Below are positions 9,410 through 18,483 of a stretch of DNA of 51,833 nucleotides, in pieces. The notes beneath the pieces were generated by a model. The model worked only from the letters and a program-made list of their open reading frames with translations, had not been told where the DNA came from and ran no database searches. Position numbers and translations under genes: made by a program. The DNA lies in NCBI GenBank assembly GCA_017512555.1, contig JAFWFE010000027.1, positions 1 through 51,833 of the forward strand. The letters are read 5' to 3'. Origin of the DNA: Solobacterium sp. Its GTDB lineage: Bacteria; Bacillota_I; Bacilli_A; Erysipelotrichales; Erysipelotrichaceae. Numbering within the stretch: position 1 is the first letter of the stretch; each line of letters starts with the position of its first letter.

Positions 9410-12331
9410 TCACTGATTAACCCATTCGTAGATCCACAACGTTGAAGACGAAGCCCCATGGAAGAGGATAGCGATCTCTTCCCCGTTCTTATAGCCTTTA
9501 TCAAACTCGTGATAGACTTCTACTTCAGGACACGGTGTATTGCCGATAGTATCGAGATAAGCGCTGTTTTTTGCGCCTTCTTGGGTAGCCGTAAACCTGA
9601 TACCACGGTTATAAGCGATATCGGTCCGGTTATCATCAGGTTTTCCATAGGAGACAGAGGCAGAAACTGATACCAGTCCGCTGTCACCACCATGTTCATC
9701 CGTCACTTTCACACGCATGATGACCATCTTGCCCGGTACGATGATCTTCGGTGCTTTGGAACAGATGGCTGTCTGATTCGCAAAACCTGAGTTATGATAG
9801 TTCGTCTTTGGCACCGTGGTCTTTTTTGTGTGTACAAGTTCTTCCGCGGTATAACTTGTGGAAGAATATCCTTCAGCGTAAGGTGGTTCATATTCTGCTG
9901 TCCGGATATTTGTCTCTTTCAGTTTCCAATATCCTCCGCTGCTTGGAATCTGCGAATCCTCATTTTCATCCTCTGTGTTTTGTGAAGCGTTTTCTTCCGG
10001 CTTTGTTTCGGCTTTTTCCATTTTCGGAACCAGAATCACAGCTTTATCTGATTCGATACCCATGATCCTGTTTCCGGTTTCATCCAGGAAGAACTCGTTG
10101 AGTGTCACCTCAACATTCACATCCTTGTCAGGATTTCCGTTATACAGGACATCTCTTCCGATTTCAGCTGTTTTACCAAAGTTCTCTTTTTTTATTTCCC
10201 TGGCTTTCTTTATGCCGGTATCTGTTGATACAGTAACGATGTAGCCATCCGCAATGCCGTCTTCCGCAACTATTTCGGGCTTTGGCAACTGTATGATCAA
10301 TTTATCTTCACTCAGCTTTAATTCTACTTTCGGTGTCTTATCCAAAACATAGACCGTATAACCGGCATTTTTTGACCGATCCTGATCGCTGCTGTCTCCT
10401 TGAATCTCCTGGACGGCAAGATATTTGTATTTGTTGGCATAGGAAGGAAGTTTATCGAAATAGTGGCCGGCTGTAATGACTTTGCGGTCCGTACCTGTTC
10501 CCACATTGGCAGAAGGGAAAACTTCACTGAATTCTTTATCCAAAGCCAGGATCATGATCTGGTTTTCGTTGTCCTGCGGTTCAAAACAGGTTAAATTCAG
10601 AAAGTAATTGTTTCCATGGATCAGATCAACATGATACTTTTCACCTTTCTTCGTTCTGATTGGTGCTTTCAGACCATACATATTCGCCGTGACAAAACCG
10701 TAAGCCATCTCTCCGATTTCTTTACGGTTGGAAATGACCCAGTTGCGGAAATCAAGATCAAATTCCCGCTGGTCTATTTCAAAAACTTCACCCAGCGCTT
10801 CGGATAACTTGTTGCTTAAGAGGGAACGACCCTTCATGATCTGATGGCAGGTCAGTTTCTTCCCGGTCTTATCTTTCAGATACCTCAGGAAGGATCCCAG
10901 ATTATAGCCACAGTTGATGACTTCATCCTGTCTGTTTTCTTTATCTATATTGCCGTCCTCTTCTCCGTCAATTGGTAAACGCAGGTTGCCCCAGTGGTCA
11001 GTCCTGGTCAGATCGATATTTTCTCCTTCGGGAATGATATCTTTGCGGATATAATACGCCAGGGCATCGGCTTCCATGTACTGAGCCACCATTTCATCGT
11101 AGCGGGTATCATCACTGATGGCATCGATCGGCAAACGGTAGCGGATCTGACAGATGTGCAGTAATTCATGAGTCAGAGTCATCAGAAGATTGTACATATC
11201 GTTTTTATTCTGGGGATTCAGCCTGTTCATATTGATGTCAATATAGGAAGAGGACAAGATCCTGTTGTTGGCAAGTCCCAGATAATTCTTGGAATCTCTG
11301 ATCAGTTTGAACGGTACCCGGTGAAGCGGCATTCTCATCTTTTCTTCCTGATAGAGATAGCGGAAACTGTAGCCGATATATTCATCGATTTTTCTGATCG
11401 CATCCGGAAGTGAGATCTGTTCTCTCATCTTCTTGTGTTCCTCATCGTTTTTGATCTTCTCAACGGTATAGTCAAAGATCTGCCGGTTCAGATACATGAC
11501 GTTATTAGCAGCGTAAATATCATCACTGTAGTATTTCTCGGCTTCTTTCTTATAGCCATATTCAATCTGCCGCATTCTTTTCAGTTTTTGTAAAAGATCC
11601 GGATCAAGGTCAGAACTTAGCCACTCGATCTGCCATTTGCCGAAGATATTATTTCCTTCGTGTACGAGAACATCCCGGCCGCTGCCGATATAATAGAGAT
11701 TACGTTCGTTGTATTCATCATCCGCAGCTATAATGCCAAGACCTGCGAGTAAAATTGATCCGCCGACAACAATGATGGAATTCTGATTGCAGCTGAAGCG
11801 CAGTACATTGTCTTCAAGATCTGCATTCAATTCATAGTAAGAACCATCATCACCGATACGGTAGACCTTCAGAAAGCTATATACAGCAGGGTCAATATCT
11901 GCAGCGGAAAGATCATACTCGACATCATACTGTCCGGGGATGATCTCATCATCTTTCAATCCGGCATCTACTTCAAAGCCGGAAAAGATCATCACACCCT
12001 CCTGTTCATAAAGCAGCTGATCGATATCTTTTATTGTCTCTGTATCTTCTGTGAGGGGTACAAACTCCACGACAGTATCATTCCAGAACGCATTGGCTTC
12101 AGCCTTAACATAGATTCCTTCACAAGGTGAATAATCAAGAGGTTTACTATTACCGTCATATTCCGTGAGATCATCTACAGCCGGAGTAGTATCAGCAGGC
12201 TTTTGGGCAGGTGGATTGTTGGTAATCGGTGGATAGTATACAGGAGGTTTTTCCTGACTGCAGCCACTTAAAAGAAAAAGAAAACTCATGAATAGCAAAG
12301 CGGCTTTTCTATAAAAAGAAAGTTGTTTCAT
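9410..12331 (-). CDS. Large surface lipoprotein with HExxH metalloprotease-like motif
   Basis: This 973-residue protein starts with a lipoprotein signal ending in LLSGC (Cys24), so it should be anchored outside the cell. A Pro-rich linker follows, then a beta-rich domain (about 60-200). A helical region contains HELLH near residue 387, a zincin-type metal and catalytic motif, with EADALAYY about 40 residues later as a possible third ligand. The C-terminal third has Asp/Lys-rich beta domains and an acidic linker near residues 790-815. The general plan recalls the zinc-ribbon protein at 45894-48518. The substrate is unknown; a peptidase acting on cell-surface or host protein is plausible. Start ATG 12331 has AGAGGTAGT upstream. 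Confidence 0.8.
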   Translation of the reverse strand: MKQLSFYRKAALLFMSFLFLLSGCSQEKPPVYYPPITNNPPAQKPADTTPAVDDLTEYDGNSKPLDYSPCEGIYVKAEANAFWNDTVVEFVPLTEDTETIKDIDQLLYEQEGVMIFSGFEVDAGLKDDEIIPGQYDVEYDLSAADIDPAVYSFLKVYRIGDDGSYYELNADLEDNVLRFSCNQNSIIVVGGSILLAGLGIIAADDEYNERNLYYIGSGRDVLVHEGNNIFGKWQIEWLSSDLDPDLLQKLKRMRQIEYGYKKEAEKYYSDDIYAANNVMYLNRQIFDYTVEKIKNDEEHKKMREQISLPDAIRKIDEYIGYSFRYLYQEEKMRMPLHRVPFKLIRDSKNYLGLANNRILSSSYIDINMNRLNPQNKNDMYNLLMTLTHELLHICQIRYRLPIDAISDDTRYDEMVAQYMEADALAYYIRKDIIPEGENIDLTRTDHWGNLRLPIDGEEDGNIDKENRQDEVINCGYNLGSFLRYLKDKTGKKLTCHQIMKGRSLLSNKLSEALGEVFEIDQREFDLDFRNWVISNRKEIGEMAYGFVTANMYGLKAPIRTKKGEKYHVDLIHGNNYFLNLTCFEPQDNENQIMILALDKEFSEVFPSANVGTGTDRKVITAGHYFDKLPSYANKYKYLAVQEIQGDSSDQDRSKNAGYTVYVLDKTPKVELKLSEDKLIIQLPKPEIVAEDGIADGYIVTVSTDTGIKKAREIKKENFGKTAEIGRDVLYNGNPDKDVNVEVTLNEFFLDETGNRIMGIESDKAVILVPKMEKAETKPEENASQNTEDENEDSQIPSSGGYWKLKETNIRTAEYEPPYAEGYSSTSYTAEELVHTKKTTVPKTNYHNSGFANQTAICSKAPKIIVPGKMVIMRVKVTDEHGGDSGLVSVSASVSYGKPDDNRTDIAYNRGIRFTATQEGAKNSAYLDTIGNTPCPEVEVYHEFDKGYKNGEEIAILFHGASSSTLWIYEWVNQ

Positions 12332-12631
12332 ACTACTACCTCTTTCTGCATCAATGATCTATGTGTTATCTACGTTTATTGTACAAAATATTTCATGTGT
12401 ATGCCTATGAACTAATGAGATACAAGGAACAGCCTTACAGTTTCAAGATAGAAATCTAAGAAGTCATGGTTTGTCCGCTGTAATCTTTTCGTATGTGTGT
12501 TAGAACATACCCTTATAGGTACAAATCAAGACATAAATAACGGTTCCTGACGAGGTAATAAAGACATCGCTGCCCGGCTTTTCTCTGTATAAAGGCTGAA
12601 GTATAATCTAGATAACAGAAGTATTACCTCT
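12332..12631. promoter_or_regulatory. 300-base intergenic region with divergent promoters and an inverted repeat
   Basis: On the minus strand TTTTGTACAAT near 12380-12390 is a candidate -10 for the lipoprotein. On the plus strand TATAAT (12602-12607) precedes the CTP-kinase-like gene. GAGGTAATA (12552-12560) and TATTACCTC (12622-12630) form a 9-base inverted repeat that brackets this promoter and abuts the start codon. No gene was found in the rest of the gap. Confidence 0.4.
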
Positions 12632-13315
12632 ATGATTACCCAAACTCTGCTGTGTCTCAAAAGACTGATCCTGTATCTGATTCCCTGTGTGGTGGTACTC
12701 TTGCCGGTGCGATTGTTTACACATATACCGGCATATATCTTTCGTAAGTTACTGCATATGGTAGCTTTTACCTGTGTAACCCTGATGATCGTCTTTGCGG
12801 ATACCTGGCAGGCTGCCTCCCTGACATCATTGATCATTGCCGGAGCCGCATATCCGATCCTGGCTGTATTGGAAGACAAACCCTGGTTTTCCCGTCTCTT
12901 TGTGGAAAAGAGCCATGGGGAAATCTGCCGCAGTCTGTGGATGTTATTCGGCATGTTTGCGGCACTTACCGCGGTATCCTGGGGAATCTTCCATTCACCT
13001 GAACGGGCAGCCATCTCTGTACTGATGTGGGGTATAGGGGATGCCTGTGCAGCCTTAATCGGTATTCCTTTCGGTAAACACAAGATCTATATCTCTCCCG
13101 TAAACGGTAAGAAGTCATGGGAAGGGAGTACTGCCATGTTCATCTCATCCCTGACCTGTGGTCTCCTGTTTATCTCTCTGACCGGTACTAAGCTATCGGT
13201 GCTTACGGTAGTAATTGCAGCCCTGGCAGGAACTCTTACCGAACTATTCACACCCAGTGAGTATGATACGGTTACTGTACCGGCAGTGATCCTGACGGTA
13301 TTACTGATTCTGTAG
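12632..13315 (+). CDS. CTP-dependent dolichol/phytol/diacylglycerol kinase-like membrane protein (SEC59/VTE5 type)
   Basis: This 227-residue membrane protein has about seven helices and the family landmarks: RKLLHM near residue 35, GIGDACAALIGIPFGKHKI (about 131-149), and the following NGKKSWEGSTAMF block. Relatives use CTP to phosphorylate lipid alcohols or diacylglycerol, and bacterial members are often annotated as phosphatidate cytidylyltransferase-like. The ATG has no obvious Shine-Dalgarno: TATTACCTCT lies directly before it and is one arm of an inverted repeat. RKLLHM lies early in the protein, so a later start is unlikely. The gene stands alone between two terminator or promoter regions. 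Confidence 0.82.
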   Translation: MITQTLLCLKRLILYLIPCVVVLLPVRLFTHIPAYIFRKLLHMVAFTCVTLMIVFADTWQAASLTSLIIAGAAYPILAVLEDKPWFSRLFVEKSHGEICRSLWMLFGMFAALTAVSWGIFHSPERAAISVLMWGIGDACAALIGIPFGKHKIYISPVNGKKSWEGSTAMFISSLTCGLLFISLTGTKLSVLTVVIAALAGTLTELFTPSEYDTVTVPAVILTVLLIL

Positions 13316-13322
13316 TACAGAC

Positions 13323-13353
13323 AAAAAACATCGCTGTATAAGCGATGTTTTAA
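13323..13353. terminator. Bidirectional intrinsic terminator
   Basis: AAAACATCGCT (13325-13335) pairs perfectly with AGCGATGTTTT (13341-13351) across a 5-base loop, between convergent genes. Confidence 0.88.
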
Positions 13354-13373
13354 GTACTGCTCTTTGGCCAATG

Positions 13374-14513
13374 TCAGTCGATTCCTGTGATTTGTTTCAG
13401 AACACCGGGACCTAATTGTGCGGTAATTGCGTCGATCTGTTTCAGATACGGAAGAGGATAACGATCCTGCCAGTTCCCGATCCAGCCTCTCTGCGCAAGA
13501 GGAATGAAGACTTTTTCTACTTCGCGGACTTCCTGGCGAAGAGCCTGCGCATCTTGCGGATCAAGATCCTTCTTTCTGAGCTTTTTATCCAGTTCCGCAT
13601 GCTTACGCAGATTCTGATCCAGCAGATAAGAGTGGATCATCCCGTGCAGAGATAACTTGTACGGAGTGACAACATTGTTCTCTATGCCTGCTTTCTGCGC
13701 TGTCGTAACGACCAGATGATGGATCGCTCTGTAATTGTATGGGAGATGACGTGAAGTCATGAAGAAAGGCCGGTCATCATCGTTCTCTCCGATCGTCGGG
13801 CTATGATAACGAATCAGATCCGCGAATTCATCAAAGAATTCAAACGTTCCCAGATATTCCCAGGTAGTAACTTTGGATTCATTCCGGCGGATAAATCGTA
13901 CGGGATAGCGGTTCACACGGTAAAAAGACTCCTCCGGATCAACACCGGAACGATCCTGGAATGTTCCAAGAGGAATCGTCAGGGTTAAAGTACCGTTCGC
14001 TGTCTTCCCAAAATCACATACACGGATATTTTCTATCTGGTTTGGACTAAGACCGAGGTAGATCATTAACTGCAGTATCAAAGACTCATCGTTAGGGAGT
14101 TGAGGAAGATAACTGTGTAATTTCTGAATGACTTCCCTGGACAGGAATATGTCTGTCGTATAGGTCGTCGGTTTACGCAGTTCGTTTTTGACTAATTGAG
14201 AGAATGGATTTGTATATCCCGGAAATATATCACTGTTCTGTAACTTTGCCCCGAGAGAACGCAGCGTAGCTTTATAACGATGAGCTGTATTCTTCGATAA
14301 AGTACCGTTTTCCACACGCTGGTCGAGACAAGAGAAGTAATATTGTGCATCTTCTTTGGACATTGTAGAAATATGAAAACGCTGATTTTCAAAGGAGTGA
14401 AGCAAGTTTAAAACTTTACGATAGTCATTGATCGTAGATGGATTATCTTTCAAATCGCCAACAATCAGGTTCCATTGGCCGGCAGTAATTCCCAGGGGTA
14501 ATTTTGCTACCAT
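13374..14513 (-). CDS. Integrase-like (tyrosine recombinase fold) protein with degenerate active site
   Basis: The 379-residue protein begins at ATG 14513, chosen because AGGAG lies 7 bases upstream; a longer frame reaches 14633 without a ribosome site. Residues about 25-100 look like a SAM-like core-binding domain (TINDYRKVLNLL, KNTAHRYKATLRSLGAKL). The C-terminal part resembles the catalytic domain of phage-type integrases (LILQLMIYLGLSPNQIENIRVCDF). Where active enzymes have the first catalytic Arg (GLRxSE), this one has GLSPNQ. The HxxR motif is replaced by LHGMIHSYL. It may bind DNA without recombining it, or be a decayed integrase. No att-like repeats were seen. Confidence 0.65.
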   Translation of the reverse strand: MVAKLPLGITAGQWNLIVGDLKDNPSTINDYRKVLNLLHSFENQRFHISTMSKEDAQYYFSCLDQRVENGTLSKNTAHRYKATLRSLGAKLQNSDIFPGYTNPFSQLVKNELRKPTTYTTDIFLSREVIQKLHSYLPQLPNDESLILQLMIYLGLSPNQIENIRVCDFGKTANGTLTLTIPLGTFQDRSGVDPEESFYRVNRYPVRFIRRNESKVTTWEYLGTFEFFDEFADLIRYHSPTIGENDDDRPFFMTSRHLPYNYRAIHHLVVTTAQKAGIENNVVTPYKLSLHGMIHSYLLDQNLRKHAELDKKLRKKDLDPQDAQALRQEVREVEKVFIPLAQRGWIGNWQDRYPLPYLKQIDAITAQLGPGVLKQITGID

Positions 14514-14721
14514 ATAGGATCTCCTTTTGTCAGTTTCATCATACAATGAAAGCAATTCCAGTGTCCATTGTTTTGTATAAAAGGATTTGTTTAATTGTAT
14601 TATGTATTCACAAGTATTACTTATGATTATCACATAATTTCACAATGAGTTTTGATAATTTACATATATTAATTTTATAGGATAATGGTGTCCCCTTTAT
14701 AAATAATATTGCATAGTGCAG

Positions 14722-14746
14722 AAAGACCTTCGGGTCTTTTTGTATT
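14722..14746 (+). terminator. Orphan UUCG-loop terminator
   Basis: AAAGACC-TTCG-GGTCTTTTT (14722-14741) is a classical tetraloop terminator reading on the plus strand. No plus-strand gene ends upstream of it: the integrase-like gene to its left is on the minus strand. It may end a short RNA made from the 14.5-14.7 kb gap or act as an insulator. Confidence 0.7.
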
Positions 14747-14770
14747 ATATACGTACACAGATGAGTAATC

Positions 14771-14796
14771 TTAAAAGCCGGTGGTTACCGGCTTCT
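14771..14796 (-). terminator. Intrinsic terminator of the aldo/keto reductase gene
   Basis: On the minus strand GAAGCCGGT (14795-14787) pairs with ACCGGCTTTT (14782-14773) just past the stop at 14801. Confidence 0.85.
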
Positions 14797-14800
14797 GTAC

Positions 14801-15934
14801 TTATGATGACTGCTGTTGTTCGAATACTTCGGTGACTTTGACAAGCAGATCACGAATGGGCAGATGCTGAGGACACACTCTTTCGCATTTACCACAGCGG
14901 ATACAGTCGGAGGGTTTTCCGTGTTCAGCGATTGCTCTGTTGTAGTAATGATCGACATTCCAGTCCTTTTTGATCTGGGCACTGTTATAGCTGGCAAACA
15001 GATCCGGGATCAGAATACTCTTCGGACAGGTACTTTCTTCAATACAATACCGGCAGGAAGTACAGGGAATCATATTCCTGGAGTTGAAGACATCACGTAC
15101 TTTACGTACAGCTTCCATTTCCTTATCGTTCAGAGGCACATAGTTTTCCATGAAGGAAACATTGTCTTTCATCTGGTCCATGTTGCTCATCCCGGAAAGA
15201 ACGACCCTGATGTTCGGGAAACCAGCCGCGAAACGTATCGCATAACTGGCATTGGACCCGCCGTTCAGCTCATCAAAGTATTCCTGTGCTTCAGGAGGCA
15301 GGTTGACAAGGCTTCCGCCCTTGACCGGCTCCATGACCAGTACAGGTTTATCGTGCTTTTCACATACTTCGTAGACTCTGCGGCTCTCAACAGACGCACT
15401 GTCATAGTCCAAATAGTTGAACTGGATCTGAACGATCTCGATCTCTGGATATTCCGTGAGGATCCTGTCCAGAACGACTGCCTTGTCATGGAAGGAGATA
15501 CCGACATGTTTTACCTTTCCTTCCTTCTTCAGTTCAAAGGCAGTTTCGTATGCCTGGCATTTTTTGAATTTCTCAAAAACATCACCGTTCTGTGAATGCA
15601 TGAGATAGAAGTCGAAGTAATCTACGCCGCAGGCTTCAAGCTGGCTTTCAAACAGGGGACGGATATCTTCCTGCTTGTTGAAATAACTGCCGGTCAGCTT
15701 GTCGGTCAACAGATATTCACTACGTTCATGGCGTGAGGTCAGACATTCCTTTACTGCTTTTTCACTCTTACCGTTGATATACCCGTGCGCAGTATCGAAG
15801 TAGTTGAAACCATGGTCAAGAAAGTAATCTACCATGTCTTTTACCTGTTCCATATCCACTTCATCTTCAATCATCGGCAGACGCATCATACCAAAACCGA
15901 AGTTCTTCTTGATCATTGTGAATTGTTTCATCAT
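14801..15934 (-). CDS. Aldo/keto reductase with C-terminal [4Fe-4S] domain
   Basis: This 377-residue protein has an aldo/keto reductase barrel (about 1-270) with the catalytic tetrad pattern YFDTAHGY, LTDKL and YLMHSQ. A ferredoxin-like tail follows, with CTSCRYCIEESTCPK (about 285-300) and CIRCGKCERVCPQ (about 340-352). Such fused enzymes are common in anaerobes and reduce small carbonyls or open an electron path from ferredoxin-like clusters to a nicotinamide cofactor. It is a single-gene unit with its own terminator. Start ATG 15934 follows AAAGGAG and is doubled (ATGATG). The physiological substrate cannot be told. Confidence 0.92.
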   Translation of the reverse strand: MMKQFTMIKKNFGFGMMRLPMIEDEVDMEQVKDMVDYFLDHGFNYFDTAHGYINGKSEKAVKECLTSRHERSEYLLTDKLTGSYFNKQEDIRPLFESQLEACGVDYFDFYLMHSQNGDVFEKFKKCQAYETAFELKKEGKVKHVGISFHDKAVVLDRILTEYPEIEIVQIQFNYLDYDSASVESRRVYEVCEKHDKPVLVMEPVKGGSLVNLPPEAQEYFDELNGGSNASYAIRFAAGFPNIRVVLSGMSNMDQMKDNVSFMENYVPLNDKEMEAVRKVRDVFNSRNMIPCTSCRYCIEESTCPKSILIPDLFASYNSAQIKKDWNVDHYYNRAIAEHGKPSDCIRCGKCERVCPQHLPIRDLLVKVTEVFEQQQSS

Positions 15935-16036
15935 CTCCGCTCCTTTACAAAAAATATTATATTGTATTCAAAGTGATAGAAACAGAACGATCATCATTTT
16001 TTCCTGAACCAAAGATTTATAAGAACAAATGATACG

Positions 16037-16077
16037 GACAGCGTTGTCTACACCAAAGGGAATTGAAGGCGTATAAT
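16037..16077 (+). promoter_or_regulatory. galK promoter region with near-palindromic operator
   Basis: GACAGCGTTGTC (16037-16048) is a near-perfect palindrome with a central CG, typical of LacI/GalR-family operators. TATAAT lies at 16072-16077; no good -35 was seen at standard spacing. The operator is upstream of the -10, in the region a regulator could use. Confidence 0.45.
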
Positions 16078-16159
16078 ATAAAATGAGAGGATATCCACGA
16101 AGGATATTCATGTCCTGATGAATGCGGTGAAGCAGTTTATTGAGTGTGAGGTTAGGATT

Positions 16160-17335
16160 ATGACGGAAATCAAGACACAATTGCAGGAAACGTTTGAACG
16201 TGTTTACTGTTACGAAGGAAACTACAGGTATTTCTTTTCTCCGGGCAGAGTGAATCTGATTGGTGAACATACGGATTACAACGGTGGTCATGTGTTCCCC
16301 TGTGCGATCCAGCTGGGAATCTACGCGGTAATCTCCATGCGTGAGGACAAGTTCATCCGTTACTATTCGATGAATGAAGAAGATACCGGTGTCATCTACC
16401 GGGATGTGGAGAATATCGGTGACTTCAGCTATGGCAGAACCTGGAGTGATTACGTATCAGGAATGATCTATGCGCTGATTAATGAGGGGTACGAGATTAA
16501 CCGTGGATTTGACTTGGTGATCTGCGGGAATCTTCCGGTAGGAGCGGGATTATCCAGCTCGGCAGCTCTGGAAGTACTCACCGGATATATTTGTAAGACC
16601 GTCTATAATCTTGATATTACCAACGATTTCATCGCTGTACTCGGGCAGCGTGTAGAGAATGACTACATCGGTGTAAAATCCGGAATCATGGACCAGTTCG
16701 CAATTGCCATGGCCGAAGAACACAAAGCTCTGTATCTGGATACTTCCACACTGGAATACAAGTCTGTACCAATCAATATGGGTGACTATATCTTCGTGAT
16801 CATGAACACAAACAAGAAACGTGAACTCGCGGATTCCAAATACAATGAACGCAGACGGGAATGCGAAGATGCGTTGGAAGAACTCCGCGCCGTCCTGGAT
16901 ATCCAGTCACTCGGAGAATTATCCATCCCCCAGTTTGAGGAATATGCGTACCTGATCACGGATGAAGTAAAACGCAGACGTGCGAAACACGCGGTATACG
17001 AGAATCAGCGCACAAACCTGGCTGTCCAGGTATTACTGGCAGATAAACTGGATCTGTTCGGACAACTGATGAACGCCTCTCATGAATCTTTGCGCAAGGA
17101 TTATGAAGTGACCGGTGTGGAACTAGATACGCTGGTGGATTCTGCGAGAGAATGTGATCATGTGCTTGGGGCGAGGATGACCGGTGCCGGCTTCGGCGGC
17201 TGTGCCATTGCTCTGGTGAAATACGAATATGCCCTGATCATGCAGGAATATGTAAGAGAGAAATATTTGGAGAAGATCGGCTATGAGCCTTCCTTCTATG
17301 AAGTAGAAATCTGCGGAGGACCAAGAGAGATATGA
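16160..17335 (+). CDS. galK: Galactokinase
   Basis: This GHMP kinase phosphorylates alpha-D-galactose to galactose 1-phosphate with ATP, the second step of the Leloir pathway. From ATG 16160 it has 391 residues, the usual family length, with GTTAGGATT just upstream; the frame stays open back to 16118, where TGATG couples to an 11-codon leader-like frame (16083-16118). Family motifs are GRVNLIGEHTDYNGG (about residues 29-43), LPVGAGLSSSAALE (about 119-132) and GAGFGGCAIALV near the C-terminus. Its stop overlaps the next gene (ATGA), so it is cotranslated with the epimerase. No galT or galE is in the window. Confidence 0.96.
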   Translation: MTEIKTQLQETFERVYCYEGNYRYFFSPGRVNLIGEHTDYNGGHVFPCAIQLGIYAVISMREDKFIRYYSMNEEDTGVIYRDVENIGDFSYGRTWSDYVSGMIYALINEGYEINRGFDLVICGNLPVGAGLSSSAALEVLTGYICKTVYNLDITNDFIAVLGQRVENDYIGVKSGIMDQFAIAMAEEHKALYLDTSTLEYKSVPINMGDYIFVIMNTNKKRELADSKYNERRRECEDALEELRAVLDIQSLGELSIPQFEEYAYLITDEVKRRRAKHAVYENQRTNLAVQVLLADKLDLFGQLMNASHESLRKDYEVTGVELDTLVDSARECDHVLGARMTGAGFGGCAIALVKYEYALIMQEYVREKYLEKIGYEPSFYEVEICGGPREI

Positions 17336-18336
17336 TCAAGAATTTTGGCATCACAAAGAACGGTCAGGAAGCCCATCTGTTTACCCTGGAGAATGAGAAT
17401 ATCATCGTCACTTTATGTGAACACGGGGCCAGAATGGTATCCTTTATCGACAAGAAAACAGGAACGGATATTTTACAAGGATTTGATGATGTGTCCGGAT
17501 TTGAGAAGATGAAATCCATGGGCGCATCGGTAGGACGTGTGTGCAACCGCATCACGAAAGGTACCTTTACCCTGAACAGGCAGGAGTATCATACCGAGAT
17601 CAACGAATACGATAATACCCGGCACAGCGGATCGGCGACCTTCGCGAACAAGATGTTTGCGTATGATGTAGAGGGAAACAAGGTGACCTTCTCGCTGGAA
17701 TCTCCGGACGGGGAAGGAGGCTTCCCGGGCAATCTCCATGTGGAGATCATCTATGAACTGAAGGATGATGGTTTGTACTATACGTTCTGCGGCACAAGTG
17801 ACAAGGATACACCGCTGTCGGTGACCAACCACGCATACTTCAACCTGAACGGTCCGGCAGACAATTCCGTCCTGGATCATGAATTACAGGTCTGTGCCAG
17901 CAGTTTTATGACTATAGACCCTCACGAATTAATTACCGGAGAAGCTAAAACAGAGGGTACACCATTCGATTTCCGTGAATTTAAACGCGTTGGTAAGGAC
18001 ATTGACGCAGAGGACGAACAGCTGAAGAATGGTATCGGCTACGATCATCACTTTGTGATTGACGGTGAAGGAATGCGTAAGCACTGCGAACTGCGCAACG
18101 ATGTCCTGGATTTGGAAGTCTGGTCAGATCTTCCCGGTGTACAGGTCTATACCTCCAACACCAATACCGGTGATATCCCCGGGAAACAGGGAGGCACATT
18201 CCCTGTGAGAAGCTCGATCTGTCTGGAAACACAGTATGTACCGGATGCGCTGAATCATCCTGAAGTGGAACAGCCGATTCTCAAAGCCGGGGGTATTCTG
18301 AAGCATACAACGATCTACAAACTACATAAACGTTAA
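17332..18336 (+). CDS. Aldose 1-epimerase (galactose mutarotase)
   Basis: This 334-residue beta-sandwich enzyme interconverts alpha and beta anomers of aldoses, supplying alpha-galactose to the kinase. Family features are GRVCNRI (about 65-71), the TNHAYFNL block with a catalytic His (about 165-172), and a DHHFVID segment followed by LPGVQVYTSN with a downstream Glu (about 300). It overlaps galK by four bases and ends at a strong hairpin. Length is typical for GalM. The pair is a compact galactose-entry operon that lies directly before the metallohydrolase/ceramidase-like array. Confidence 0.95.
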   Translation: MIKNFGITKNGQEAHLFTLENENIIVTLCEHGARMVSFIDKKTGTDILQGFDDVSGFEKMKSMGASVGRVCNRITKGTFTLNRQEYHTEINEYDNTRHSGSATFANKMFAYDVEGNKVTFSLESPDGEGGFPGNLHVEIIYELKDDGLYYTFCGTSDKDTPLSVTNHAYFNLNGPADNSVLDHELQVCASSFMTIDPHELITGEAKTEGTPFDFREFKRVGKDIDAEDEQLKNGIGYDHHFVIDGEGMRKHCELRNDVLDLEVWSDLPGVQVYTSNTNTGDIPGKQGGTFPVRSSICLETQYVPDALNHPEVEQPILKAGGILKHTTIYKLHKR

Positions 18337-18342
18337 GAAATC

Positions 18343-18392
18343 AACCTGACGAATTGTGAAGACTATCTTCTATATGAGTCAGGTTATTTTAT
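18343..18392 (+). terminator. Terminator after the galactose operon
   Basis: AACCTGAC (18343-18350) pairs with GTCAGGTT (18378-18385), with an inner GAAGA/TCTTC stem and a T-rich tail. It separates the galactose genes from the array that starts at 18484. Confidence 0.78.
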
Positions 18393-18415
18393 ATATTGCG
18401 TAAAATCCTGAAGAA

Positions 18416-18443
18416 TATAATGGAGGTGTTGATAGCGCTTACA
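18416..18443 (+). promoter_or_regulatory. Promoter -10 and cre-like operator of the hydrolase array
   Basis: TATAAT lies at 18416-18421; no strong -35 was seen. TGATAGCGCTTACA at 18430-18443 reads TGTAAGCGCTATCA on the other strand, which fits every position of the Bacillus cre consensus TGWAANCGNTNWCA. It lies at and just after the expected transcription start, the position where CcpA usually represses. A different LacI-family regulator could use the same site. Confidence 0.65.
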
Positions 18444-18483
18444 CGTTTTTTGTGCAGGCTCAAGATAATTAAAGGAGAGTTTT

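Noticed and set aside
12526..13083. Open frame of 185 codons on the minus strand
   Set aside because: It is antisense to the CTP-kinase-like membrane protein and has no ribosome site.
14816..15595. Open frame of 259 codons on the plus strand
   Set aside because: It is antisense to the aldo/keto reductase, whose motifs and ribosome site are clear.
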